Source: Haliclona indistincta
Taxonomy: Eukaryota > Porifera > Demospongiae > Haplosclerida > Chalinidae
Reading direction: 5' to 3'
Length of the DNA stretch: 64,000 bases
Assembly (NCBI GenBank): GCA_964017065.1
Contig: OZ024786.1
Location: 10,793,047 to 10,857,046 of the forward strand
The notes under the pieces were generated by a model. The model did no database searches and was not told where the DNA came from. It saw nothing but the letters and a program-made list of their open reading frames with translations. Within the stretch, counting starts at the first letter, position 1, and each line of letters starts with the position of its first letter. A program made the position numbers and the translations under genes. Positions 35,674 to 44,568 of the stretch are shown piece after piece.

Positions 35674-38600
35674 CAAGAGAGAGACAGAGAGAAAAGAAAG
35701 AGACCCGGGCTTGGACTGCACGGTACACATGCGAGATGAGAGGCAAGAAAGAACCCTAAAAAACAATAGGCATACCGGCAGACAAGCCAGATGGCCCAGG
35801 AAGAGATGCAGCTAGTGCTTTGGCGAGCTCCGTCTGGACCGCCGCCTGGATCGCCGATTGGAACTCACTTTGCGAGAAAGTCACCGCCGTAGCTGTGGAA
35901 GAGGGAACCGAAGTCGACGCCGGGGAGACGGTGGGCGATATTGATCATGAGGATGACGAAGAGAGCGGCTTGACACAGCACTAACATCACTGGAAACAGC
36001 TGCCAACTGAGCTGCACGCACGCGTACATGTAGGATAAGTGCGCATGCGAGTTCGGCTCCTGGGCGGGGCGGACTCGCGCCGTAGAGTGCGCGGCAGACG
36101 GCTAACCTTATTTAAAGGTTCCCTCTAAATTCCAACAAACAAGATTTAAATTGTAACAATCACTTGGATAACGAACACCGAAAAACGAAGAGAGCAGCTT
36201 GACACAGCACTAAATTCGCTGGAAACAGCTGCCGACTGAGCTGCACGCACGCGTATGTGTAGGGTAAGTGCGCATGCGAGTCTGGCTCCTGGGCGGGGCA
36301 GACTCGCACAGTAGAGTGCGCGGCAGACGGCTAACCTTATTTAAAGGTTCCCTCTAAATTCCAACAAACAAGATTTAAATTGTAACAATCACTTGGATAA
36401 CGAACACCGAAAAACGAAGAGAGCAGCTTGACACAGCACTAAATTCGCTGGAAACAGCTGCCGACTGAGCTGTACGCACGCGTATGTGTAGGGTAAATGC
36501 GCATGCGAGTCTGGCTCCTGGGCGGGGCGGACTCGCGCCGTAGAGTGCGCGGCAGACAGTTAACCTTATTTAAAGGTTCCCTCTAAATTCCAACAAACAA
36601 GATTTAAATTGTAACAATAGCAGTGTAATGCCACCTCCCTAAATCATAGATAAAAACCCCATGTACAGGATTGGTAACTAGGGAATTTTTGCACATTAGC
36701 GTGGGCACTCAGTGTTCGGGCTAAATTTCTCTGGACTTGATATTCCTTTTCCACATCAGTCCACGTCGGTAATTTTTGTCAAAATTGTACAAAACCTGCG
36801 TACTTGGCCATGTTTGTGCTTGCAGTACTCCAAGACTAAGATAGCTATACTCATCATAGTACTGCTTCGAACGCGCAAAGAACCAGGCTTTCCAACTGTA
36901 TAAGTAAAACCGAGCACAGAAGTATACTCGGACAGTTACAGTCCCATAGAAATAGCATATTTACGACCTCGGCCAAGGTGTAAAACCAAGCAAGACGCTC
37001 CTCAAACTACGTTCAAACGGCTAATGTGGCTGCATCCTATCGCACTGATACCACATAGTTATCCTAGCGGTGTTTTTACTTAGGTAGCTGTTTTCCTAAG
37101 AGACTTCTAGTCCCGTAATAAGCTGTGGGATCGGCGACTAGGACAATTCTGCTGTGAAGAAGCCTCCAGCACAATTTAACGCACTGCCAAACGATCGCTG
37201 GCATATCTATTCTCTGAGCTTCTCTCCAGCAAAAGTGATCCTGGGTGCCTGAAATAGCCGTATTTTTCCTCTTTGGCGGCGATCTAACTGGAGGTCAAGA
37301 CCAACATAGGCGCTAATAACCCGAACTCGGACGGCCCGCGTGGAAATGTATTAGGGCATTTGCTCACGTGAGTTGTTTCCAATCGGGGTATTTATCTATG
37401 CCTAAATTAACTGCTTTCGATAGTGTGGTTAATTTAATAGGGAGGTATCATTACACGGCTATTGTTAACAATCCTTTTTATTTAAATCTTGTTTACTTAC
37501 CTATTTATAATCTTGTTTCCATACTTTTTCGATACATATACCAACCCTAAATCTCTTCCATTTTTGTTAAAATGTTTTTATTATGCCTCGGTGGGCGGAG
37601 CCACGAGGCATACAGTAGTCGTGGTGACATTCTGTCTGTCAGTCATTCCGTCGCAACAATTTCTCGTCGCTCACTGAAAACTAAGCGCTAACACAAGCTA
37701 AAGTCGATATTTGATTGAAAATGAATTGTAAGGATTTTGGTTATAAAGGCTCTGTTCCTGAGTTATGGCGTGAATTGCTCACGGCTGGTTCGGTTTTGTA
37801 GCGCACACTGAAAGTTAAGCTATGAAACTAGCAATGCAAGTAGAACACGGTATTATCTCGCTTTAGAACATTAGAAAACTTTGTATGAAGCTTAGTTTGT
37901 GAGTTATGGCGCAATTTGCTCACTCGTGATCGATCATGGCTGTTGCTGGCGATCTGGAGTTCTTCAAAGGCAAAGCTATCCACATTTGACTGCCAAGAAG
38001 CTGATAGGTTAGGATTTCACTACAGCAATTGTGTAAGCAAGCTATGGACACTATCTCGCTTGTGTGCTGTGCCCTGCACTTGAACTGAACATTATAGACA
38101 CGCCCAGTTGAATTAGTGGTCAGCACTGATTGGCTTCTGATTGCATACATATTATTATTATACTATTATACTATTATACTGCATTGTGATCGCTGTACAG
38201 ACAGGTATAATAGCTGCAGTTTGTTGCTGTGTATGTGAAATGGTTGCATTCCACCGAGGCATCTGCACCTTTGGTGCTTCATTACTTGTGTAAATATGAT
38301 TTGCAAATGCATCTCATTGCATAGTACCTTGAGTATTAGGAGTAGATGCAGTAGTAGCCAGACCAGTAGTAGTTGATGTGATAGCTAGTGCAGTGACTGG
38401 TGAGGTACATTTCTGTTGACCTAATAAAGATGACATACAAGTGTTGGCAGGTATAGGAACTGAATATCAAAACTATAAATATCAAAACTGAATATCTCTG
38501 AACTGAATATCAGATATAATTACTTAGCATAATGCCAGTATACTATATGAACTATATCCTAGGTGCTGCTGCAACGACAGAATGGTTGTGCTCACTTTGG

Positions 38601-41600
38601 TCATACATATTTATGCACTTACTCATGCAAGCTCAATGGGGCTATACCTAGTTAGTAGCGGCAGTGATCATAATGATCCTATCATCAGCAGTAAACCGAT
38701 TTAAAATGCATTTCTTTTCATTTCGTGACGTTTTATTAGTGGTAAGACAATTGCATTAAAGCATAATTCAAGCCTCACTACAACAGAAACTTCATTCCAG
38801 AGCACAGTAAAAGGAGCTCGAAACAGCTTCAAAACAGTGCTACTCCATTTTGTGGGTGGAGCAAAACGTGACATTTAATAGGTGTGTCCTTCAAGTCAAT
38901 ATCATTATTCATTTGTGTAACGTCATTGTTTAATCTCACCATAGACAAAGTATCTTGTAGCCCAAGAGACCGTAAGGTCAAAGGCACCGCTAGGTGGTTA
39001 TATCCCGTATACCATGGGCAATACGAGTATTTTCCAGGAAGTGACATCACATAGCAACACCGTAGCAACACAATGGCGTCGTCGAAAAGTGTATGCAAGA
39101 TTACACTGCCGTCTTTCAGCAACGCACTGTCATTCACCTCTGTTGGAGGCTCTACTACCTTGAGCACTTTGTTTAGTAACCATAAGAACAATATTCTCGA
39201 GTTTCCTGGGCTACAAAATGGTTAACCCATGGCACCTCGACAGTACGCGATATAACCTCGGGGAGTAATTTTACTGCCCTTGTGTGCTTCGCGCCCTCGG
39301 GCGGTAAAATTAACCCCCTCGGTTATATCGCGTACTGCCTCGGTAACCATGGGTTAACCTATACATATTCTCAAGTGCCAGACGTTCCGGGGGTGGGAGA
39401 CTAATAGTATCACTTAGAGGGAATTGCAACCAAAAATTTCACCTTGTTCTGCGTTACGGGTTAAATGTTAGCTTTGTACGAGTGTGTTGCGTGTATTGAA
39501 GGACCATCTAACAGTGCATAGATAATCAAAACCGAGAATTTAAAGCAAAAAGGAGATCAATACTAAAGAACCAATCAAAGTTGAATGTGTGGATTGCTGA
39601 AAGGGAGCGTGTAACTATGTAAACAGCAAAAGTATTGTCCAAATAAGGTATTGACGGACCAAATAAGGAGAAAAACTTGTTGACCACGCCCAGCATTTAG
39701 TCTCTCAACTCTCGCCTAGTCGCCTTTCAGATCGCAGCACATGCTGCAAGACACTTTCCGACGTAGAGTAGCACAAAAGTAATAGACAGCAGAAAAGCAA
39801 ATGATTAGTAAATAGCAAATGTAGTAGACAGCAGAAAATGAAGTAGCAGCAGAAAAAAACGATTTCTGTGTCAGACAGCAGCCATGACTGGATTTTGCCG
39901 TTGTATTGTGAGAATACGGAGTTGCACGTTCCCTCACCCACTAAGTGGGCTTGATATGCTACGGCGGTGAATAACTAATTTTAAACTAATAATTCTCTTT
40001 GATGTAATGAGGTATCCAAATTCGCGTATTTACCTGTGCGTAGGCGGGTGTAAAAAAACATGGCGCCACCATGCACTAGGCAGCAAACTAAGCACCGTTT
40101 ATCACGCTATTTGTATGTTTTGCGCCGTTTCGGGTAGCTTGCTGGTACAAGAGTGCTATTTTCTCTCCGGGTAAGTCAAAATCATAGTTTAAACCGGTTA
40201 TAAACCTCGGTTTTCGGTGCATATGTGAATTTGGATTCCTCGGGCTTCGCCCTCGGTATCCAAATTACAATATACACCTCAACCTCGGTGTATAACCTAC
40301 ATATAAACACCAGACACTTTGATTATAACACTAAGGTGTAGGATAGAACAACAATTATGCCACGCGGTAGATGTGGCATATTTAGGGTTGGGCGGAAAAC
40401 AAGATGGCGGCTACACTTAGGCTAAACGCAATAATTCACGTATATCTTGGCTGTTGACGACATCAGGGGTATTTTAACTACCTAGGAGCTATCCTAAGAG
40501 GTAAGCGCTTACAATCAGTCTACTAATAAAGACTATAAGGGCAGTTGCTATGGGCATGACAAGATGGCGAGACGCCTGGAGGCACTAAGTACGGCACTAC
40601 CATATCTTCGCCATACGGGCGTTTCAAGCTAATCTAACGTTCTGAAGCTCTTTGCATGATTTGTGCGATTATAAAGAGACCTTCAGAAGCAAAAGAAACC
40701 AGGTCTAAGGTGGTAAACCAGAGTTCACGTGGTCACCCGTTTGTTCATCTTCTTTCTTCTTCTTCTCCAGCCAGCCTAGCGCCGTGGCGAGTGAGCTATT
40801 CAAGACAAAACCTACACAGAAACTACATTAGTCGTTGGGAGCAGTGCACCTGATATCTATTTAAGCCTAAAACACTAGCAGAAGCGAGTATTTTCAGGAA
40901 AACAGCGATTTTTGGTCCATAACAGACTCCATTCCATCATTCTGTTTGAACTCCGTTACTAGGTTACGCCTACTCGCGCACACCCGTGCATGTAATTATT
41001 CTAATACAAGCGTACCTTAGTACAAATTGCTCGGAACGCGAGTGCTGCTGCCACTAGCAGTGTTCACAGCAGACAACGAGCAAATCATCACTGTTATACT
41101 GGATTTGTCTGTTCAGGCTTGTAAGAATGCTAGCTTAAGCTTAGCTAATGTTGCATGGTACGTGTTGCATGCATGCATGCAGTGCAGAGTCGATCGCATA
41201 CAAGTGCAGTCATCCAGTGATCAGCTGAAATAGTTCAAGAGGCTCGAGCTCTTTACACAGTATTAGCATAAGTACCAACTAAGTCATTAATAAAAAAAGA
41301 AAAGAAACAAGTAATAAAAACATTTTAACCAAAATGCAAGAGATTTAGGGTTGTTATATTTATTGAAAAAGTATGGAAACAAGATTTTGAAATGAAAAGG
41401 ATTGTAACAATAGCAGTATAATGCTACGTCCCTAAATTAACTGCTTTCGATAGTTGTGGTTAATTTAATAGGGAGGTAGCATTATACTGCTATTGTTACA
41501 ATCCTTTTCATTTCAAAATCTTGTTTCCATACTTTTTCAATAAATGTAACAACCCTAAATCTCTTGCATTTTGGTTAAAATGTTTTTATTACTTGTAATA

Positions 41601-44568
41601 CAAGAAAATAAAAAAGATTTCTATCGAAATCAAAAGGATGTAGGGTTGTGAAATCTACCACTGGTCCACAATGTAATCTAACAAGGAACAAGCATGGAAT
41701 GGTAACACGATTGACTTGCTAACAGACCATAGATCCCTACATCAGTGGCTGTTGTGGTTGGCTATAGCTAATTCAGCTAGTTGCTGTTGACTGACACCAG
41801 ACATGCATTAAATTGAATTGGATTCAGCTTGTGACAAAATAATTATTGATCTGATGTACAGCCACTGATATAGGGATCTATGGTCTGTTAGCAAGTCAAT
41901 CGTGTTACCATTCCATACTTGTTCCTTGTTAGATTACATTGTGGACCAGTAGTAGATTTCACAACCCTACATCCTTTTGATTTCGATAGAAATCTTTTTA
42001 TTTTCTTGCTTGTGTCCTTTTTCATTTTCAGCGAAGTGCAGTTCAATATCATCCATGTACTGAGTCGTCTTTGTCATGGTTTCCACCATTGGTTTAGTTT
42101 TCTTGTTGTTGATGGCTTTTATTTATTATTAAGAATTTTGAACTTGTAGCTAAAAATATTTGTTATGTGGTACATATCAGCTCGCCTACGCATTCATGCA
42201 TGCAGTGCATACGAGCCCCGCCCACACTTATTTGTAGACCTGTACGCCGGTTATAATTATCTGGCAAGCGCAGAATGGCGCTCCTACACGAGCTTGCCCT
42301 TATTCGAAGACTCCAGACAAATATGTGTTCTCCATGATCCATACGGCATGGTGATACTCAAGCTAGTGCTTGGTCACGTGCGCTAGCCACTGCTTGGTCA
42401 CGTGCGCGCGTGTTGCGCAATCACAATAATGGCGTCTAACACTTAGCTGACAATGGATCACGATCGAGAACTCGCGGAATTTAGATCGCCGTTTCGCTAA
42501 AAACAATGTTCAAAAGGCACCTGCCAGGAGAATTTCACGAATGTCCGTGGGTGTTTTGGTCTCGGCACTGCTCGCGTAAAAGCGCTAGGCAAGTTGAAGA
42601 AAGAAAGAACAAGATGACAAAAGTCGATTTTCACCGTTTCCAGGTTCGTCACTTTAGCAGCACTTTCGAGCAATCTCCTTGCTACTGTAAGATGGGACAA
42701 CGCCAGAGAGCAGATCTAAGTGTCTTTGGACGTATAAAATTCATCACCAGGCGAAATATCAGCGTATGAATGCTAATACATTGTATGTAGCCGCCATCTT
42801 GTTTTCTCGTTCAACCCTACATAGGGAGACACTACCGTGTCTCCCTAATAGGAGTTCAATAGAGAGAAGGAACCTAATTCATCACATACTTCCACTAATT
42901 CATAGTTCAGAATAGTTTTCTGTTTCTTAATGACCAACCAGCAAGAGAGGCGCCGACAGCAGTATTATAGTAGGGGTGCTGACACAAAGAATGGGATAAA
43001 ATATTTGCTAAATAATATTTATGAGAATCGTGATTTGATTATTTTTATACACAACCGTAATTTTGTCGTAGGAACAAAGAAAAATTACTTGTCTGATAAG
43101 CTGGGCTTAGCAATTGCCTTATTATTTAACAGTGCAGATGTTCACCTAGTCATAATTACTATACTTGGTTTCACGACAGAGGCATTACGGAATGTTCGCG
43201 CTGAATATAATGAGAAAAACGTGCTATCACGAAGTGACCGTCTACTGTTGCACAGGGTCCACGGATAAATTTCACGGGAGTATACAGTTCTACTGATAGC
43301 TTGATATACTTTTGTAAAATTCATTCGTGGTCCCTGTGCAGCAGTAGGCGATCACCTCGTCATAGCGAGTTTATCTCATTATAATTATTCAAAGCGAACA
43401 TTCTATCATGCCTCTGTCATGAAACCAAGTAACGTAATTCGGGAAATTTTCGTTGTTAAAAATAATAATTATTTTCGTGGGTAGATTCAACCACGAAAAT
43501 TAAACACACGAAAATTTTTAACGACGAAAATTTGTAAACACGTGCATGTCGAGTTGCGAGTTGTATGCTGTAAGTTTATGCTCAAGACCTTAGCTGCAGC
43601 TGAAACACTGTCTGCCTGGACTTACTGTTTAGCCAGCGACAGTGAGCGACCTTCTACTTTGCTGTCAGGAACGAGCGTTTCAGATGATCACCAGCGCCTG
43701 AGCCAGCGTTTTGGTCTGGCCCAGGCTAACAAATGGGCAGGATTGATTCATTCAGCTGGTTCCTACACTTTTGTACACAATAACCAGGAATACAAGCATC
43801 GTTACAGCTGTCAGCAGCAACAGTCATGCAGTTTTGTCTAAAAACTATGTACTTTCGCTTACAAGTTGATAATTTTTCGATGTTGAAATATTTTCGTGGG
43901 CAGGTCAACCCACAAAAATATTTTAACACGAAAATTTATCACACGAAAATTTTCCCAATTTAGGCACTCTGCAGTTGGAAGTTCCCTGCCTCCTGGCCGA
44001 AAGTAGGGATGCCCAGCCCCCCTATATTTCCAGATTGTCTGTCATTGCACTACAATACTACCAGGGTATTCAGCACCATTACTGGCCACACAGAATGCGT
44101 GAATAAACACATAAAAATTCTTCAACGCTTTTATTCTAAACGGAACATCAAGCTTTATCTCAATACTATCAATATCTGATGTAGTACCTGAGAGAGCTAG
44201 AGGGCAACCAATTGCTGTAGCTAGCTCCTGAGCTACAGCAGGCTCGTCACACATCACAACAGCATCAATCAACATAACCCACTGGTTGCCGGTAGTGCTG
44301 CCTACCCACTGTGAGATTAGCTCCTGAAGCATACCAACCGTGTCTCTACAATTAGCTTCGATGTTTGGAACGAGACTAGCAACCCGCAGACCATTGGCGA
44401 GAGATTTCCACTTGTGAGAGGGAAACTTTGCTTTTTGAAGCTGAAACGAAACTGAGTCGACATTGAAATCTGAGCACAGGGCACGAAACATACAACATTA
44501 TGATAGACGGATCAACAGAGATATAGCGTGGTCTTACCTTGTACTGTAGTGAGGACAGCTTCAGCCAT
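19082..44568 (-). CDS. SD3: Death-like - middle domain - SH2 - SH2 protein (open 766-codon model)
   Basis: Predicted exons: 44568-44538, 44469-44062 (Death-like), 38396-38328 (linker), 23734-23052 and 23000-22946 (middle domain), 21683-21601, 21546-21480, 21030-20995 (linkers), 20919-20664 and 20153-19977 (SH2-1), 19926-19881, 19753-19566 and 19280-19082 (SH2-2, stop TGA). The lengths sum to 2298 nt, divisible by three, and every junction phase agrees, so this is the only copy I can read without a break. SH2-1 contains [10 protein letters not shown] and [18 protein letters not shown]2-2 contains [12 protein letters not shown] in its first half. The gene spans 25.5 kb because of transposons: the 38327-23735 intron is 14.6 kb of nested elements, intron 20663-20154 has a ~460-bp insertion, and the intron at 22945-21684 holds two nested TTAA MITEs. 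Assigning the 44-kb exons to this gene rests on matching phase and position, not on transcripts. Confidence 0.66.
20161..20625. mobile_element. Insertion in SD3 SH2-1 intron
   Basis: The other copies have a 48-bp intron here; SD3 has ~460 extra bases between the conserved CACAAA and CAATAAACACC. Ends have short CTCGGCG/CGCCGAG inverted motifs. No family recognised. Confidence 0.6.
21085..21403. mobile_element. hAT-like MITE (GGGGCGTAACTAGG ends), truncated
   Basis: Begins near GGGGCGTAACTAGGG and ends near GTAGTTCACCCCTG, similar to the larger copy at 24326-25395. It lies in the intron between two SD3 linker exons. Confidence 0.6.
21779..22860. mobile_element. TTAA-flanked MITE (piggyBac-like), with a nested one
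   Basis: Ends CCCTTTAAC and GTTAAAGGG, flanked on both sides by TTAA (21775-21778 and 22861-22864). Inside, 22360-22852 is a second element with CCCTTCA and TGAAGGG ends and its own TTAA flanks. TTAA duplication with CCCT ends fits piggyBac-type elements; no transposase is present. A related fragment at 44935-45095 lacks the inner element. Confidence 0.75.
22946..23734 (-). CDS. SD3 middle domain exons (unnamed sponge-type domain)
   Basis: Two exons split by a 51-bp intron encode about 245 residues found in SD1, SD2 and SD3. The first half is helical: [18 protein letters not shown], then [18 protein letters not shown], then a Cys-containing segment and an aromatic stretch around YYQIVNQFC. 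The second half looks alpha/beta: [19 protein letters not shown], a strand around [20 protein letters not shown], helix [13 protein letters not shown], then [14 protein letters not shown] recall similar regions next to Death domains in sponge proteins but know no established domain name. Family conservation with only scattered substitutions argues that it was under protein-level constraint. Confidence 0.7.
24326..25395. mobile_element. hAT-like MITE inside family B copy 1
   Basis: Ends CAGGGGCGTAACTAG and GTTACGCCCCTG with an apparent CATAA target duplication. The homologous position in family B copy 2 (around 40915-40925) is empty. An internal inverted repeat suggests it is itself a foldback or two nested copies. 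Confidence 0.65.
25819..26414. mobile_element. TTAA-flanked MITE
   Basis: Terminal inverted repeats starting TTAAGGATGCTCAG and, on the other end, TTAAGGGTGCTCGG, continuing for ~38 bp including ATTATTAATATTCAT. It interrupts the left foldback arm of family B copy 1. Confidence 0.7.
26412..27452. mobile_element. Putative foldback element
   Basis: A ~40-bp inverted repeat (26420-26458 against 27408-27446, motif AATCTAGAGGAGCCAC) bounds about 1 kb with no convincing coding sequence. Family unknown. Confidence 0.4.
27897..28999 (-). pseudogene. DIRS-type retrotransposon: RNase H end and tyrosine recombinase, frameshifted
   Basis: Reading leftward from 28999: a peptide [19 protein letters not shown] typical of the end of RNase H, then an N-terminal recombinase stretch ([20 protein letters not shown]), then after frameshifts the catalytic part 28300-27897: [36 protein letters not shown] (H-x-x-R), KTLGHWES, and tyrosine in YQLYIRTP. 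This is the DIRS/Ngaro/PAT class, which integrates with a tyrosine recombinase instead of an integrase. Reverse transcriptase is absent; the coding sequence stops where the neighbouring two-gene transposon begins. Confidence 0.8.
29010..31689 (+). CDS. Transposon-borne SWIM - YqaJ nuclease - PHD protein
   Basis: Exons about 29010-29111, 29168-29272, 29334-30029 (interrupted by a MITE at 29371-29961), 30079-30208, 30272-30589, 30636-30841 and 30897-31689 (stop TGA). SWIM zinc finger: CTC then ACSH in HCTCMAG...[10 protein letters not shown]. YqaJ/lambda-exonuclease core: LAASPDGIA, then [10 protein letters not shown] (E-x-K) and [11 protein letters not shown]-terminal PHD finger: CFCNKP, CDNTKC, FHFDC, WYCPSC (C4HC3). 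YqaJ proteins are 5'-3' exonucleases; in this setting it probably serves the transposon. Phases join cleanly once the MITE is removed, so it was intact until recently. The N-terminal end is uncertain. Confidence 0.75.
29371..29961. mobile_element. TTAA-flanked MITE inside a YqaJ-gene exon
   Basis: Ends CCCTTTAAC and GTTAAAGGG, flanked by TTAA at 29367-29370 and 29962-29965. Same terminal sequence as 21779-22860. Removal with one TTAA leaves the exon reading ...[13 protein letters not shown] in frame. Confidence 0.8.
31753..34422 (-). pseudogene. THAP - coiled coil - DDE transposase (PIF/Harbinger-ISL2EU type)
   Basis: Starts at ATG 34422. Exon 34422-34212 is a THAP zinc finger (CVVSGCSNR...[11 protein letters not shown]...[10 protein letters not shown]). 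The next exon, after a ~55-bp intron, has a basic stretch, about five 13-residue acidic repeats ([16 protein letters not shown], 33700-33900), then a coiled coil ([19 protein letters not shown]). The DDE part begins near 33365: a winged-helix-like [19 protein letters not shown], first Asp in [12 protein letters not shown], second in DVILADRGF, Glu in [11 protein letters not shown] foldback at 32248-32936 splits the DDE exon, and a one-base shift near 31880 separates KQKYTIF from [10 protein letters not shown]. Homology is to HARBI1-like DDE_4 transposases. Confidence 0.78.
32248..32936. mobile_element. Foldback/MITE inside the transposase exon
   Basis: About 105-bp inverted arms (32249-32357 and 32826-32936, outer ends CAGGAGTCC and GGACTCCTG) with a ~470-bp centre. 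A 7-8 bp duplication GTGATAC(C) flanks it. Removing it joins FLIGI to [12 protein letters not shown]. Confidence 0.8.
34570..35960 (-). pseudogene. DIRS-type retrotransposon gag-like ORF, frameshifted
   Basis: Minus-strand gag of the same element class as the recombinase at 27897-28999. From the 5' side: a Ser/Pro/Ala-rich N terminus including [18 protein letters not shown], then [19 protein letters not shown], then after a frameshift a segment with [20 protein letters not shown], then after another shift [28 protein letters not shown] and Cys/His clusters ([14 protein letters not shown], then [10 protein letters not shown] and [20 protein letters not shown]). Orientation and spacing make it the 5' part of the element whose 3' part lies 5.6 kb to the left. 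Confidence 0.7.
35645..35680. repeat. (GA)n microsatellite in gag
   Basis: GA-dinucleotide run inside the gag-like ORF; it expands the Ser/Leu-rich N-terminal peptide seen on the minus strand. Confidence 0.9.
35953..36612 (-). repeat. Three tandem 229-bp monomers upstream of DIRS gag
   Basis: Direct repeats start at 35953, 36182 and 36411 (period 229 bp; last one incomplete). Each carries a GGGCGGGGC GC box, an ACGCACGCGTA segment and a TTTAAATTGTAACAAT tail. The first monomer merges into the gag N-terminal region, so the array sits where a 5' untranslated promoter region is expected. Role as a promoter is inference. Confidence 0.85.
36613..37473. mobile_element. Element with TTGTAACAATAGCAG ends
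   Basis: Left end TTGTAACAATAGCAGTGTAAT and an inverted, slightly degraded right end (CACGGCTATTGTTAACAA). Short ~105-bp palindromes with the same ends occur inside family B copies at 41404-41508 and 48559-48663, so this is a long version of that inner palindrome. Confidence 0.55.
37583..38283. mobile_element. Element with ATGCCTCG...CGAGGCAT hairpin
   Basis: Starts with a 29-bp hairpin, ATGCCTCG paired with CGAGGCAT around a GGGCGGAGCC core, and ends near CACCGAGGCATCTGCACC. The same hairpin start occurs at 49732-49762. It abuts the end of family B copy 1 in the large SD3 intron. Confidence 0.5.
38429..40350. other. SD3 intron: unassigned repeats and palindromes
   Basis: No convincing gene. 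Contains palindromes rich in CCTCGG at 39215-39365 and 40190-40310 and a purine-rich tract with repeated TAGACAGCAGAAAA at 39780-39860. A minus frame at 38829-39191 has no recognisable domain and overlaps the start of the palindromic region. Confidence 0.5.
39215..39365. repeat. ~150-bp palindrome
   Basis: Inverted arms TGGTTAACCCATGG...ACAGTACGCGATATAACC against GGTTATATCGCGTACTG...CCATGGGTTAACC, with a short GC-rich loop around GCTTCGCGCCCTCGG. Confidence 0.85.
40354..41598 (+). mobile_element. Family B element, copy 2 (complete)
   Basis: Hairpin TGCCACGCGGTAGATGTGGCA, then an exact AAGATGGCGGCTAC at 40401, a pyrimidine tract with AGCCTAGCGCCGTGGCGAG, and a 3' foldback at 41325-41598 ending TTTTTATTACTTG. 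Inside the foldback lies a ~105-bp TTGTAACAATAGCAG palindrome. It serves as the uninterrupted reference for family B copy 1. Confidence 0.75.
41600..42850 (-). mobile_element. Family A element, copy 5 (inverted)
   Basis: Complete inverted copy: foldback at 41600-42010, exact motif in reverse at 42787-42800, hairpin ending at 42850. It abuts the 3' end of family B copy 2 with almost no spacer. Confidence 0.8.
42851..43435. other. Unassigned region with an inverted repeat
   Basis: An imperfect inverted repeat pairs 43160-43262 with 43322-43432 (motif CATGACAGAGGCAT and its complement). A plus-strand frame at 42930-43268 runs into one arm; it has no recognised domain and is not called as a gene. 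Confidence 0.5.
43437..43968. mobile_element. MITE with repeated CGAAAATTT motifs
   Basis: Both ends carry runs of inverted TTTTCGTG/CACGAAAA motifs (43445-43535 and 43865-43955) with outer sequence AATT[CG]GGAAA. The ~300-bp centre has no recognised domain. It lies in the SD3 intron just 3' of the Death-like exon. Confidence 0.6.
44062..44568 (-). CDS. SD3 first coding exons: Death-like domain
   Basis: A 31-nt exon (ATG at 44568, [10 protein letters not shown], donor GTAAGA) joins exon 44469-44062 in frame to give [17 protein letters not shown]. Residues about 20-95 read as a Death-superfamily fold: [14 protein letters not shown], then [17 protein letters not shown], then [23 protein letters not shown]. 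The placing of W..LA..L, L..LI..W and W..LI.A..... fits the Death-domain pattern and differs clearly from the SD1 Death domain and the SD2 CARD. The last ~45 residues (from [12 protein letters not shown]) are unassigned. The donor at 44062 (CCTG|GTAGTA) was chosen because it gives the same phase 1 as the other two genes; another phase-1 donor lies about 15 nt upstream in the exon. Confidence 0.65.

Larger units (their letters stand above)
23754..37582 (+). mobile_element. Family B hairpin/foldback element, copy 1, split by nested insertions
   Basis: The 5' part (23754-25818) starts with a TGCCATGCGGTAGACGTGGCA hairpin and an exact AAGATGGCGGCTAC at 23800. The left foldback arm runs to 25818. 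A matching inverted arm is found only at about 37495-37582; it pairs with 25750-25815 at roughly 90% identity by eye. Everything between is later insertions, including the DIRS remains and the two-gene DNA transposon. Confidence 0.55.

Noticed and set aside
35350..35815. Plus-strand frames opposite gag, including an Arg/Glu-rich one
   Set aside because: Antisense of the DIRS gag region; the charged peptide comes from the GA microsatellite.
38829..39191. 120-residue minus-strand frame in the SD3 intron
   Set aside because: Considered as an extra death-fold exon, but it lacks the helix pattern and overlaps the start of a palindromic repeat region.
42930..43268. 112-residue plus-strand frame
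   Set aside because: Partly formed by one arm of an inverted repeat, with no domain; not enough for a gene call.
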